The notes under the pieces: generated by a model
The model's input: only the letters and a program-made list of their open reading frames with translations
Database searches by the model: none
What the model was told of the DNA's origin: nothing
Translations under genes and position numbers: made by a program
Shown here: piece after piece, positions 55,762-63,674 of the stretch
How positions within the stretch are numbered: the first letter of the stretch is position 1
Layout of the letters: each line of letters begins with the position of its first letter
Source of the DNA: Geomonas silvestris
Lineage (GTDB): Bacteria > Desulfobacterota > Desulfuromonadia > Geobacterales > Geobacteraceae
DNA: 64,000 nucleotides
NCBI RefSeq assembly: GCF_014193515.1
Contig: NZ_BLXX01000002.1
Span: 372,001 to 436,000, forward strand
Direction: 5' to 3'

Positions 55762-56265
55762 ATGCACGCTGAAAAGCTCCAGCACGAGTTTGAACCGAAA
55801 ATAGTCGCCTTCGTCTGCACCTGGTGCACCTATGCCGGAGCCGACCTGGCCGGCACCAGCCGGATGCAGTACCCCGCCAACGTCCGGGTGCTCAAGTTCC
55901 CCTGCACCGGGCGCATCGACCCGGTCTTCATCCTGCGCGCCTTCCAGAAGGGGGCCGACGGGGTGCTGGTCTCGGGGTGCCACCCCGGCGACTGCCACTA
56001 CATGGCCGGCAACTTCCACGCCCGGCGCCGTTTCGCCGCCTTCCGCGCGCTCCTGGGCTTCGTCGGCGTGGACCTGGAGCGGCTGCAGTTCTCCTGGGTC
56101 TCGGCGGCCGAGGGGGGCAAGTGGGTCGAGGTGGTGACCGAACTGACCGAAAAGGTGCGCAGCATGGGCCCGATGAAGGAGTTCAAGGCGCTGGAGAACG
56201 AAGAACAGTGGTCGGGCGCGCTCAACACCCCCGAACTGCGCGAGGCGTTCGAGAGCATCACCTGA
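55762..56265 (+). CDS. mvhD: MvhD/FloxD-type [2Fe-2S] linker subunit
   Basis: The 167-residue protein has the Cys pattern of MvhD: FVCTWCTYAGADLAG, FPCTGRIDP and VSGCHPGDCHY. MvhD links a hydrogenase or NADH-oxidising module to HdrA. Here the neighbours are Flox subunits rather than a hydrogenase, so it acts as FloxD. The ATG at 55762 follows GAGG. Confidence 0.92.
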   Translation: MHAEKLQHEFEPKIVAFVCTWCTYAGADLAGTSRMQYPANVRVLKFPCTGRIDPVFILRAFQKGADGVLVSGCHPGDCHYMAGNFHARRRFAAFRALLGFVGVDLERLQFSWVSAAEGGKWVEVVTELTEKVRSMGPMKEFKALENEEQWSGALNTPELREAFESIT

Positions 56266-56392
56266 CGCCAGGGCGGTGGGGCGCGCACCACCCAAACCAC
56301 TGACCAAGTCACGTTGTGGCAGCGTCACCCACCCCCCTGCCCCCTCCCGTCAAGGGCGGGGGTGAGCTGGAATCCGCCCGAGTCCGGTTGGT

Positions 56393-56412
56393 GGGCGAAT
56401 GATTATTCGCCC
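56393..56412. repeat. palindromic dispersed repeat, copy 1
   Basis: gggcgaatgattattcgccc has 8 bp arms. Identical or inverted copies lie at 63474-63493 and 63579-63598. A C-rich/G-rich module (56327-56365) precedes it. Confidence 0.85.
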
Positions 56413-56476
56413 CTAGGTAAATCGAAATTTCCCGCATCGCACGCCTTCTGGGCTGCGACGCCGAGGGTGCCGAGAT

Positions 56477-57421
56477 ATGAACGCTAAAGCTGAAAAAATC
56501 CGGGTCGCCAGCATCGATCCCTCCTACTACCAGGCGGTAACGGACGCGATCCGCACCGAGGCGGTGAAACTGCTCTCCGAGGAAGCTGTGGTTGCGGTGG
56601 TGGGCTACCTGCCGGGCCGGCGCACCGGTACGGCGGTCCCCGGACTGGTGACCACGCCCGAACAGGCGCAGCAGCTCATCTTCTCGCCAGCCTGCGTCAA
56701 CAACCTCTCGCTCTACCTGACCAAGGCGAAGAAGGGGGTTTTGAAAAAGGGGAAGGTGGCGATCATCGCCAAGGGGTGCGACCTGCGCGCGCTGGCGGGA
56801 CTCATGGGCGAGTCCCAGGTGAAAAAGGAAGACATCTATACCATCGGGATTGCCTGCGCCGGGGTCTTCGGCGCCGACAGCAACCGAAGCGGCGGCCTCA
56901 GCGAGGCGAGTATCGCCCGCAAGTGCCGCGAGTGCACGGTGCACCAGCCCGAGGGAACCGATCTGCTGGTGGGTACCCTTCCGGAGCTTCCCCAGCTGAC
57001 GCCGCTTGAGGCCGAGGAACTGGCCCGTCTCGAGGCGCTCTCCCCGGAAGAGCGCTGGGCTTTCTGGAAGGAGCAGTTCGCCAAGTGCATCCGCTGCCTG
57101 GCCTGCCGCCAGGTCTGCCCGTTTTGCTACTGCGAGCAGTGCCTGTGCGACAAGAACCGCCCCCAGGCGCTGGAGAGCTCGCCGCGCCCCGCCGGCAACA
57201 CCGCCTGGCACATCGTGCGCGCCATGCACCTCGCCGGCCGCTGCGGCGGCTGCGCCGAGTGCGAGCGGGTCTGCCCGATGGATATCCCGCTCAACCTTTT
57301 GAACCGCCGCATGGCGATGGAGCTCAAAGAGCTCTACGACTACGAGGCGAGCACGGTTCCCCAGGAAAAGGGGCCGCTCACCCGGTACCAGGAGGACGAC
57401 GACCAGTCGTTCATCAAGTAA
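56477..57421 (+). CDS. Flox Fe-S subunit with FrhB-like N-terminal domain
   Basis: The 314-residue protein has residues 1-150 resembling the FrhB/FdhB electron-input fold (VVAVVGYLPGRRTG, AIIAKGCDLRALAGLM, IGIACAGVFG). The C-terminal half has a Cys-rich region (CIRCLACRQVCPFCYCEQCLC) and another cluster (CGGCAECERVCP). This fits FloxB or FloxC of NADH-linked Hdr-Flox complexes; which letter applies cannot be decided here. The ATG follows a GAGGGTG-type site. The next gene starts 17 bases after its stop. Confidence 0.85.
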   Translation: MNAKAEKIRVASIDPSYYQAVTDAIRTEAVKLLSEEAVVAVVGYLPGRRTGTAVPGLVTTPEQAQQLIFSPACVNNLSLYLTKAKKGVLKKGKVAIIAKGCDLRALAGLMGESQVKKEDIYTIGIACAGVFGADSNRSGGLSEASIARKCRECTVHQPEGTDLLVGTLPELPQLTPLEAEELARLEALSPEERWAFWKEQFAKCIRCLACRQVCPFCYCEQCLCDKNRPQALESSPRPAGNTAWHIVRAMHLAGRCGGCAECERVCPMDIPLNLLNRRMAMELKELYDYEASTVPQEKGPLTRYQEDDDQSFIK

Positions 57422-57438
57422 AAGGACACGAGACTGCC

Positions 57439-58455
57439 ATGTCGCTACTGATTACCGAAACGAATCTGCGCTCGCTCGTCGACGCCCTGGTGAAGGACGC
57501 CACGCTGGTGGTGGGTCCCAAGCTCTCCGGAAGCGTCGTGCTCTACCAGCCGCTCGCCGCCGGCGACGACCTCACGCTGGACGAACTGCCGCGCCGCTCC
57601 GCGAAGGAGCTCTACTTCCCGGTCTGCGAGGACATCCTGACCTACAAGCGGGAAAACGGCAAGCTGGAGGTACGCGACATCGACCGTTCCCGCTTCCCCG
57701 AGACGGTGCTGATCGGTGCGCCCCCCTGCGATGCCGGATCCCCTTCGATCCTGGACGCGGTGTTCTCCTGGGACTACAACGACGAGTTCTACCTGGAGCG
57801 GCGCAGGAAGAGCACCATCATGGGCATCGCCTGCACCAAGGGAGATGACGCCTGCTTCTGCACCGCGGTGGGGCTCGCCCCGGACGCCAAAGGGGGGAGC
57901 GACCTGTTCCTGACCCCGCTGGTGGGCGGCTCCTTCCGCTGCGAGCCGGTTACCGAGAAAGGCCAGGCGCTCATCGACAAGCACGCCGGGCTCTTCAGCG
58001 AGGGTGCCGCGGGCGAGGCGGTCGCTTTCGCCGACCAGTCAACGGGGAAGCTGGACCTGCCGAAGATCAAGGAGTGGCTGAACGGGCACTTCGAGGATCC
58101 GCTCTGGGAGAGCATCGCCGATATCTGCGTGGGGTGTGGCGCCTGCGCCTTCATCTGCCCGGCCTGCCACTGCTTCGACATCAACGACGAGGGGAACCCG
58201 GATAGCGGCACCCGGCGCAAACACTGGGACGCCTGCGGTTTCAGCAAGTTCACCAACCACGCCTCGGGCCACAACCCGCGCGACATCCAGAACAAGCGCT
58301 ACCGCAACCGGATCATGCACAAGTTCAAGTACTACGACGACAAGTTCGGCAAAACCCTGTGCACCGGCTGCGGCAGATGCATCCGCGCCTGCCCGGTGGG
58401 GATCGACATCGCGGAGATCCTCGACACTATCAACAAGAAGGCTGAACAGGGATAA
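57439..58455 (+). CDS. Flox dicluster 4Fe-4S subunit (sulfhydrogenase beta-like)
   Basis: The 338-residue protein has an N-terminal domain of the sulfhydrogenase/HydB beta type (LYFPVCEDILTYKR, VLIGAPPCDAGSPSILDAVF, GIACTKGDDACFCTAVG) and two distant [4Fe-4S] motifs, CVGCGACAFICPACHCF and CTGCGRCIRACPVG. It should shuttle electrons between FloxA and the Hdr core. The ATG at 57439 is preceded by a weak site (GGACACGAGAC). A hairpin repeat separates it from floxA. Confidence 0.85.
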   Translation: MSLLITETNLRSLVDALVKDATLVVGPKLSGSVVLYQPLAAGDDLTLDELPRRSAKELYFPVCEDILTYKRENGKLEVRDIDRSRFPETVLIGAPPCDAGSPSILDAVFSWDYNDEFYLERRRKSTIMGIACTKGDDACFCTAVGLAPDAKGGSDLFLTPLVGGSFRCEPVTEKGQALIDKHAGLFSEGAAGEAVAFADQSTGKLDLPKIKEWLNGHFEDPLWESIADICVGCGACAFICPACHCFDINDEGNPDSGTRRKHWDACGFSKFTNHASGHNPRDIQNKRYRNRIMHKFKYYDDKFGKTLCTGCGRCIRACPVGIDIAEILDTINKKAEQG

Positions 58456-58472
58456 AGACTAAAACCTGATCC

Positions 58473-58564
58473 AACAGGGATGAATGGGATTAAGGGAATA
58501 CACCAATCCTTAACGTCTTAACGCCTTTATCCCTTTTATCCCTTTTATCCCATTCATCCCTGTT
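58473..58564. repeat. 18 bp inverted repeat with internal tttatccc tandem units
   Basis: Arms aacagggatgaatgggat (58473-58490) and atcccattcatccctgtt (58547-58564) are perfect. Three tttatccc units lie between. Situated inside the Flox operon, it could fold in the mRNA. Confidence 0.85.
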
Positions 58565-58608
58565 CCGAGAGTTTGGTCTTTTCTTTCATCCCTGTAAAAG
58601 GTTACGCC

Positions 58609-59451
58609 ATGTGCAAATCGGATAACATCTACCTGCCGCACCTTGCCACCATCGAAGCTATCGTCGACGAGACGCCGGACGTCCGGACGCTGCGCCTGGT
58701 CTTCCAGGACGAGGCGGTCCGCGAGAGTTTCTCGTTCCGCGCCGGCCAGTTCGCCGAGTACTCCGCCTTCGGCTCGGGCGAGTCGACCTTCTGCATCGCC
58801 TCGGCTCCCACCCGCAAGGGGTACATCGAGTGCTGCTTCCGCAGCGTGGGGCGCGTCACCGAGGCGCTGAGAAGGCTCGAGGTCGGCGACACCATGGGCG
58901 TGCGCGGCCCCTACGGGAACTCGTTTCCCATCGAGCAGTTCTACGGGAAGAACCTGGTCTTCATCGCCGGCGGTATCGCGCTTCCCCCACTGCGCACCGT
59001 GATCTGGAACTGCCTGGACCTGCGCGACAAGTTCGGCGACATCACCATCGTGTACGGCGCCCGCTCGGAGGCCGACCTGGTCTACAAGCACGAGCTGGCC
59101 GAGTGGCAGGAGCGCTCGGATGTGCGGCTGGTGAAGTGCGTGGACCCCGGCGGCAATGGGCCCGATTTCGACGGGAAGGTGGGATTCGTCCCGACGGTTT
59201 TGGAAGAGGCGGCACCGAGCGCCGAAAACACCATCGCCCTGGTCTGTGGGCCGCCCATCATGATCAAGTTCACCCTGCCGGTGCTGGAGCGCCTCGGTTT
59301 CGCCGACGACGCCATCTACACCACGCTGGAAAACCGCATGAAGTGCGGCGTCGGCAAGTGCGGACGCTGCAACGTGGGCAACGTGTACGTCTGCAAGGAC
59401 GGCCCGGTGTTCACCGCGCGTGAAGTAAAGGCGATGTCCCAGGAGTTCTAG
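58609..59451 (+). CDS. floxA: Flox NAD(P)H-oxidising flavoprotein (FloxA-like)
   Basis: The 280-residue ferredoxin-NADP reductase/PyrK-like protein has an FAD-binding barrel (FRAGQFAEYSAF, GPYGNSFPI), an NAD domain (VFIAGGIALPPLRTVIW, VCGPPIMIKFTLPVL) and a C-terminal [2Fe-2S] site (KCGVGKCGRCNVGNVYVCKDGP). It would accept NADH electrons for the HdrA bifurcation. The ATG at 58609 is chosen because AAAAGG lies upstream and the frame before it is repeat DNA. A strong terminator follows. Confidence 0.9.
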   Translation: MCKSDNIYLPHLATIEAIVDETPDVRTLRLVFQDEAVRESFSFRAGQFAEYSAFGSGESTFCIASAPTRKGYIECCFRSVGRVTEALRRLEVGDTMGVRGPYGNSFPIEQFYGKNLVFIAGGIALPPLRTVIWNCLDLRDKFGDITIVYGARSEADLVYKHELAEWQERSDVRLVKCVDPGGNGPDFDGKVGFVPTVLEEAAPSAENTIALVCGPPIMIKFTLPVLERLGFADDAIYTTLENRMKCGVGKCGRCNVGNVYVCKDGPVFTAREVKAMSQEF

Positions 59452-59471
59452 GGTTCACTGATCAGCGACCT

Positions 59472-59502
59472 AAAAAAAGCCACGCATAAGCGTGGCTTTT
59501 TT
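59472..59502 (+). terminator. terminator of the Hdr-Flox operon
   Basis: Stem aaaaaaagccacgc/gcgtggctttttt with loop ataa begins 20 bp after the floxA stop. Confidence 0.92.
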
Positions 59503-59651
59503 CACTGCTGGGCCTGAAATTGTTCACCCCTTTGCGACAACCTTCCAGGATCTCTCCCACTTTAGCCTTGACACCTGCCCGACTTTGCGCGAACGTGCCT
59601 CCCTGTCCGCGGGAGGAACCTCCTGCCCATCATCAGCCTAGAGAGTCCCTG

Positions 59652-60533
59652 ATGCCGTACCTGCTGCTCACCCTAAGCGCCTTTATCTGGTCCGGAAACT
59701 TCGTGTTGAGCCGGGCCATGAATGCCACCATTCCTCCCGCCGGGTTCGTCTTCTGGCGCTGGCTGGTGGCGATCTGTGTGCTCTGCCCCATCGTCATCCC
59801 CAGGCTGCGCAAGGAGTGGCCGCTGGTCCGGGCTAACCTGAAACTCGTCTGCGTCTGCGGGTTCTTCGGCGTCACCCTCTTCAACTTCCTGATCTACACC
59901 GCGATGCACAGCACCACCGCCATCAACGCGGCGCTGGTGAACTCGGCCATCCCCGTTTTCATCCTGATGTTCGCCCGGCTGATCTTCGGTCAGACCGTCT
60001 CGCTGCGCCAGCACGCCGGCATCGCGCTGTCGCTCGCCGGGGTTGCCACCATCATCCTGCAGGGGGACCTGGGCCGGATCCGCACCCTGAGCTTCAACCG
60101 CGGAGACCTTTTGGTGCTTTTGGCCGCGGTGGCCTGGGCGCTCTACTCGGTGGCGCTGCGCCGCTACCCGCAGGGGCTCAACCCGTTCGTCTTCCTGTTC
60201 TCCATCTCGCTAAGCGGGCTCCTTTTCCTGGTCCCGTTCTACGCCTTCGAGATACACTCCGGCGCCGTGATGAACGCCAACACCCCTACCCTTTTAAGCA
60301 TCGCCTACGTCGGGATCCTCGCCTCGGTGGTCGCCTTCACCACCTGGAACATCGGCCTTAGGCGCGTCGGCGCCCACGTCGGAGGGCAGTTCATCCACCT
60401 GATGCCCGCCTTCAGCACCATGCTGGCCGTCGCGTTCCTGGGCGAGCAGCTGCACCTCTTCCACATCGTGGGGATCGCGCTCATCCTGACCGGCATCGTC
60501 TGCGCCACCTTCCGGATCGCCAAGACCGCCTGA
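59652..60533 (+). CDS. EamA/DMT-family transporter
   Basis: The 293-residue protein has ten predicted helices in two EamA repeats (SAFIWSGNFVLSRAMN... and VLLAAVAWALYSVALRRY...). These proteins export amino acids, nucleotides or other metabolites. The ATG at 59652 opens directly on the first helix; the longer frame upstream is not hydrophobic. It stands alone between two terminator/intergenic stretches. Confidence 0.9.
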   Translation: MPYLLLTLSAFIWSGNFVLSRAMNATIPPAGFVFWRWLVAICVLCPIVIPRLRKEWPLVRANLKLVCVCGFFGVTLFNFLIYTAMHSTTAINAALVNSAIPVFILMFARLIFGQTVSLRQHAGIALSLAGVATIILQGDLGRIRTLSFNRGDLLVLLAAVAWALYSVALRRYPQGLNPFVFLFSISLSGLLFLVPFYAFEIHSGAVMNANTPTLLSIAYVGILASVVAFTTWNIGLRRVGAHVGGQFIHLMPAFSTMLAVAFLGEQLHLFHIVGIALILTGIVCATFRIAKTA

Positions 60534-60847
60534 TTTGCCAAACAGTACTTCCGCCCCGCATTATCTTTTGCCAATTCTGCATCTCCTTTCAGCTGGTTAG
60601 AGCCCGTCTTCCGTTCGCAAATGCCGTATACTCTATTGCCGCGATTTTTGGAGACTGGTATCCTATCGCCTGGTAACAGGAAGCATCGTCAAATCCTTCC
60701 CGGTCAACGCTGACCTTCACCAGTGCGGCTCCCGCAAGATCCCCCGCGACAGCGTCCTGAATGGAAACGGCCCAAGGATGCGCCTACCCAATTTGATTTC
60801 CCACGAAGTGACCTCGATCCGAAAACGACCCCAGAGGAAGGTGACCC
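60534..60847. other. intergenic region upstream of nfnAB
   Basis: There is no ORF. A possible -10 box TATACT lies near 60628, and GAGGAAGG precedes the nfnA ATG. I see no repeat or recognised RNA. Confidence 0.4.
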
Positions 60848-61690
60848 ATGTTCGAAGTCTTGAGTAACGAAGTTCTCGCCGAGAACCTCCACAAGATGGT
60901 GGTGTCGGCACCACGCATAGCCAAGGCCCGCAAGGCAGGACAGTTCGTTATCGTCCGCCTGGCGCAGGGCGAGGAGCGCATCCCGCTCACCATCGGCGAC
61001 GCCGATGCCGCGGCCGGGACCATCACGCTGTTCATCCAAGCCATCGGCGCCTCGACCCGCCGCATCGTGCAGACCCAGCCGGGCGGCTTCATCCGCGATG
61101 TCGCGGGCCCCTTGGGCAAGGAAACCCACATCACCAACTGGGGCCGGGTGGCCTGCATCGGCGGCGGCGTGGGTACCGCAGTACTCTTCCCGCTGGTGAA
61201 GGCGCTTCACGAGGCCGGCAACCAGATCACCACCATCATCGGCGGCCGCTCGGAGCGCTACATCATCCTCGAGAACGAGCTCTCCCCGCTCTCCGAGGAG
61301 TTCCTGGTGACCACCGAAGACGGCAGTCGCGGCTTCAAGGGGTTTGTGACCGGTCCGCTCTCCGAGCTTCTGGCTGACCCGGAGAAGGCGCCCAAGGCGG
61401 TCTTCGCCGTCGGCCCGGTTCCCATGATGAAGGCAGTGGCCAACCTCACCCGCGAAAAGGGGATCGAGACCATCGTCAGCCTCAACCCGATCATGATCGA
61501 CGGCACCGGCATGTGCGGCGGCTGCCGGGTGCAGATCGGCAACGAAACCAAGTTCGCCTGCGTAGACGGCCCGGAATTCGACGCACACCTGGTCGATTTC
61601 GACGGCCTGAGCGACCGGCTCACCAGCTACCGCAAGGAAGAGGCCACTTGCCTCGCAGCGGAGTGCAAACTGGGCAGGGAGGAAGCCTAA
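60848..61690 (+). CDS. nfnA: NADH-dependent ferredoxin:NADP oxidoreductase subunit alpha
   Basis: The 280-residue FNR/PyrK-like flavoprotein has a NAD-binding segment (ACIGGGVGTAVLFPLVKAL, FAVGPVPMMKAV) and a [2Fe-2S] site (DGTGMCGGCRV ... KFACVDGPEFDAH). With NfnB it couples reduced ferredoxin and NADH oxidation to NADP+ reduction. The stop overlaps the nfnB start (TAATG). It follows the Hdr-Flox operon and the EamA gene on the same strand. Confidence 0.9.
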   Translation: MFEVLSNEVLAENLHKMVVSAPRIAKARKAGQFVIVRLAQGEERIPLTIGDADAAAGTITLFIQAIGASTRRIVQTQPGGFIRDVAGPLGKETHITNWGRVACIGGGVGTAVLFPLVKALHEAGNQITTIIGGRSERYIILENELSPLSEEFLVTTEDGSRGFKGFVTGPLSELLADPEKAPKAVFAVGPVPMMKAVANLTREKGIETIVSLNPIMIDGTGMCGGCRVQIGNETKFACVDGPEFDAHLVDFDGLSDRLTSYRKEEATCLAAECKLGREEA

Positions 61691-63102
61691 TGAGTAACAA
61701 GTTGACAGCGAAAGAGCGGCTGGCCATCGAGCGGGTTCACATGCCCGAACTGCCCGCCGATGAACGGAGCAGGAATTTCGAGGAAGTGAACCTAGGGCTG
61801 AGCGGCGACCAGGCGCTGGAAGAGGCCAAGCGCTGCCTGCAGTGCAAGCACCGCCCCTGCGTGGCCGGCTGCCCGGTCGGGGTATCGATTCCCGAGTTCC
61901 TGGACGCCCTGGCCAGCGACGATCTGCCCCGCTCGGTGCAGATCCTGCGCGGCGATAACGCGCTTCCCGCGGTATGCGGCCGTGTTTGCCCGCAGGAAAC
62001 CCAGTGCGAGGCGCTCTGCGTGCGCGGCATGAAGGGGGAGTCGGTCGGCATCGGCTACCTGGAGCGCTACGTGGCCGACTGGGCCATGAACCATCCGGAC
62101 CGGCTCCTGGTCGACCAGCGCGCACAGAAGACCGGTAAAACCGTTGCCGTGGTCGGCTGCGGCCCGGCAGGCCTCACCGCTGCCGGCGAACTGGCGCAGA
62201 AGGGGCACGCAGTGACCATCTTCGAGGCGCTGCACGACACCGGCGGGGTGCTGCGCTACGGGATCCCCGAGTTCCGGCTTCCCAAGGAGATCATCGACCG
62301 CGAGGTGGCCCACCTGATCGACTTGGGGGTCAGCATCGAGTGCAACGTGATCATCGGCAAGACGCTGACCATCGACGAGCTGCGCGAGGACTTCGACGCG
62401 GTGTTCGTCGCCAACGGCGCAGGGCTCCCCACCATGCTGGGGATCCCCGGTGAGAACCTGAAGGGGGTCTACGCGGCCAATGAATTTCTGACCCGCGTGA
62501 ACCTCATGGAGGCCGGACGGAAAGAGGACGCCTCGACGCCGATCATTAAGCGCAGCGAGGTCGCCGTCATCGGCGGCGGCAACACCGCCATGGACTGCGT
62601 GAGGACCGCGCGCCGGCTGGGTGCCGAGCGCGCCATGATCGTCTACCGGCGCAGCGAAGCAGAGATGCCGGCCCGTGTCGAAGAGATCAAGCACGCTAAA
62701 GAGGAAGGGGTCGAGTTCGTCATGCTGACCGCCCCGCTGGAGATCCTCGCCTCGGAAGATGGCTGGGTGCGGGCGCTTAAGTGCCAGAAGATGGAACTGG
62801 GCCCTGCCGATGCCTCCGGGCGCCGCCGGCCGCAACCGATCGAGGGCTCGGAGTTCGAACTTTCGGCCGGTGTCATCATCAACGCGGTCGGCACCAACGC
62901 CAACCCGCTTTTGACGGCTACTGCTCCGGAGCTGCAGTTGAACAAGTGGGGGAACATCGTGGCGAATGAGAACGGCGAGACCAGCATCCCCGGCGTCTTC
63001 GCCGGCGGCGACATCGTGAGGGGCGGCGCGACGGTCATCCTGGCGATGGGCGACGGGAAGAAGGCTGCGGCTGCTATTGATGAGTATTTGAAGACGAAGT
63101 AG
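61690..63102 (+). CDS. nfnB: NADH-dependent ferredoxin:NADP oxidoreductase subunit beta (GltD-like)
   Basis: The 470-residue protein has an N-terminal Fe-S domain (CLQCKHRPCVAGCPVG, VCGRVCPQETQCEALCV), then an FAD fold (VAVVGCGPAGLTAAGEL) and an NADPH fold (VAVIGGGNTAMDCVRTARRLG), ending VFAGGDIVRGGATVILAMGDGKKAA. It resembles glutamate synthase small subunit, but the pairing with nfnA identifies it as NfnB. The ATG at 61690 overlaps the nfnA stop. Confidence 0.92.
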   Translation: MSNKLTAKERLAIERVHMPELPADERSRNFEEVNLGLSGDQALEEAKRCLQCKHRPCVAGCPVGVSIPEFLDALASDDLPRSVQILRGDNALPAVCGRVCPQETQCEALCVRGMKGESVGIGYLERYVADWAMNHPDRLLVDQRAQKTGKTVAVVGCGPAGLTAAGELAQKGHAVTIFEALHDTGGVLRYGIPEFRLPKEIIDREVAHLIDLGVSIECNVIIGKTLTIDELREDFDAVFVANGAGLPTMLGIPGENLKGVYAANEFLTRVNLMEAGRKEDASTPIIKRSEVAVIGGGNTAMDCVRTARRLGAERAMIVYRRSEAEMPARVEEIKHAKEEGVEFVMLTAPLEILASEDGWVRALKCQKMELGPADASGRRRPQPIEGSEFELSAGVIINAVGTNANPLLTATAPELQLNKWGNIVANENGETSIPGVFAGGDIVRGGATVILAMGDGKKAAAAIDEYLKTK

Positions 63103-63128
63103 GGCCGGTTTTTTCAATTACCGACACG

Positions 63129-63164
63129 AGAGGCCTGGGCTAACTGCTCGGGCCTCTTTTTTTT
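63129..63164 (+). terminator. terminator of nfnAB
   Basis: Stem agaggcc/ggcctct with a 15-base loop is followed by an unbroken run of T residues, 27 bp after the nfnB stop. Confidence 0.88.
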
Positions 63165-63473
63165 GCTCTCCACATCTTGGCGCTATCACGAGCTACCGGC
63201 TTCCCCCACCCCCCCGGCCCCCTCCCGCAAAGGGGCGTGGGAGGAACGGCGTCAAACGCTTCCGAGGGGTTAGCTTTGACCTTCTGCAGCAAACATTTTT
63301 TTTGGCGAGTGCCTGCAAAGTGCAAATCCACCATGTCCCCCCTTTATCAAAGTGGGGGACGTGATGGCCTCGTCGGTGCTACGTGGCAACAGCAGGGGTG
63401 GTGGCACTGCCGGTTTTCCCCTGTCCCGCTTTTCAAAGCTAGTCCAGACACGTCCCGATTAACGGACATGTAG

Positions 63474-63493
63474 GGGCGAATAATCATTCGCCC
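63474..63493. repeat. palindromic dispersed repeat, copy 2
   Basis: gggcgaataatcattcgccc is the reverse complement of copies 1 and 3. Confidence 0.85.
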
Positions 63494-63578
63494 TGCACGC
63501 CGGCAGGCGTGTCGTACACGCCAGTACCACCTGACATCATGCTTCGGCCTTCGGCCGCCTCTCCCGTCCGGAGAGGTT

Positions 63579-63598
63579 GGGCGAATGATTATTCGCCC
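63579..63598. repeat. palindromic dispersed repeat, copy 3
   Basis: gggcgaatgattattcgccc is identical to 56393-56412, with matching flanks (tgg before, ccta-type after). Confidence 0.85.
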
Positions 63599-63674
63599 CT
63601 ACAAGGTCAGAAAGGCCGAGGGAGCCGTAAGGGGACAGGCACCTGGCGGTGCCAGTCCCCCTCGATGTCTCATT

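Larger units (their letters stand above)
63166..63674. repeat. cluster of dispersed palindromic repeats
   Basis: The 509 bases have no supported ORF. They hold a cccccaccc...gccccctcccg module (63202-63232), a gtcccccctttatcaaagtgggggac hairpin (about 63331-63358) and two copies of the gggcgaat-type palindrome. Confidence 0.8.

Noticed and set aside
55762-56265. Selenocysteine in MvhD or HdrA
   Set aside because: Some MvhD and HdrA homologues are selenoproteins, but here all expected positions are Cys codons and no in-frame TGA is present.
61690-63102. Glutamate synthase small subunit (GltD)
   Set aside because: It is overlapped by an NfnA-type partner and no GltB is nearby, so the NfnB assignment is better.
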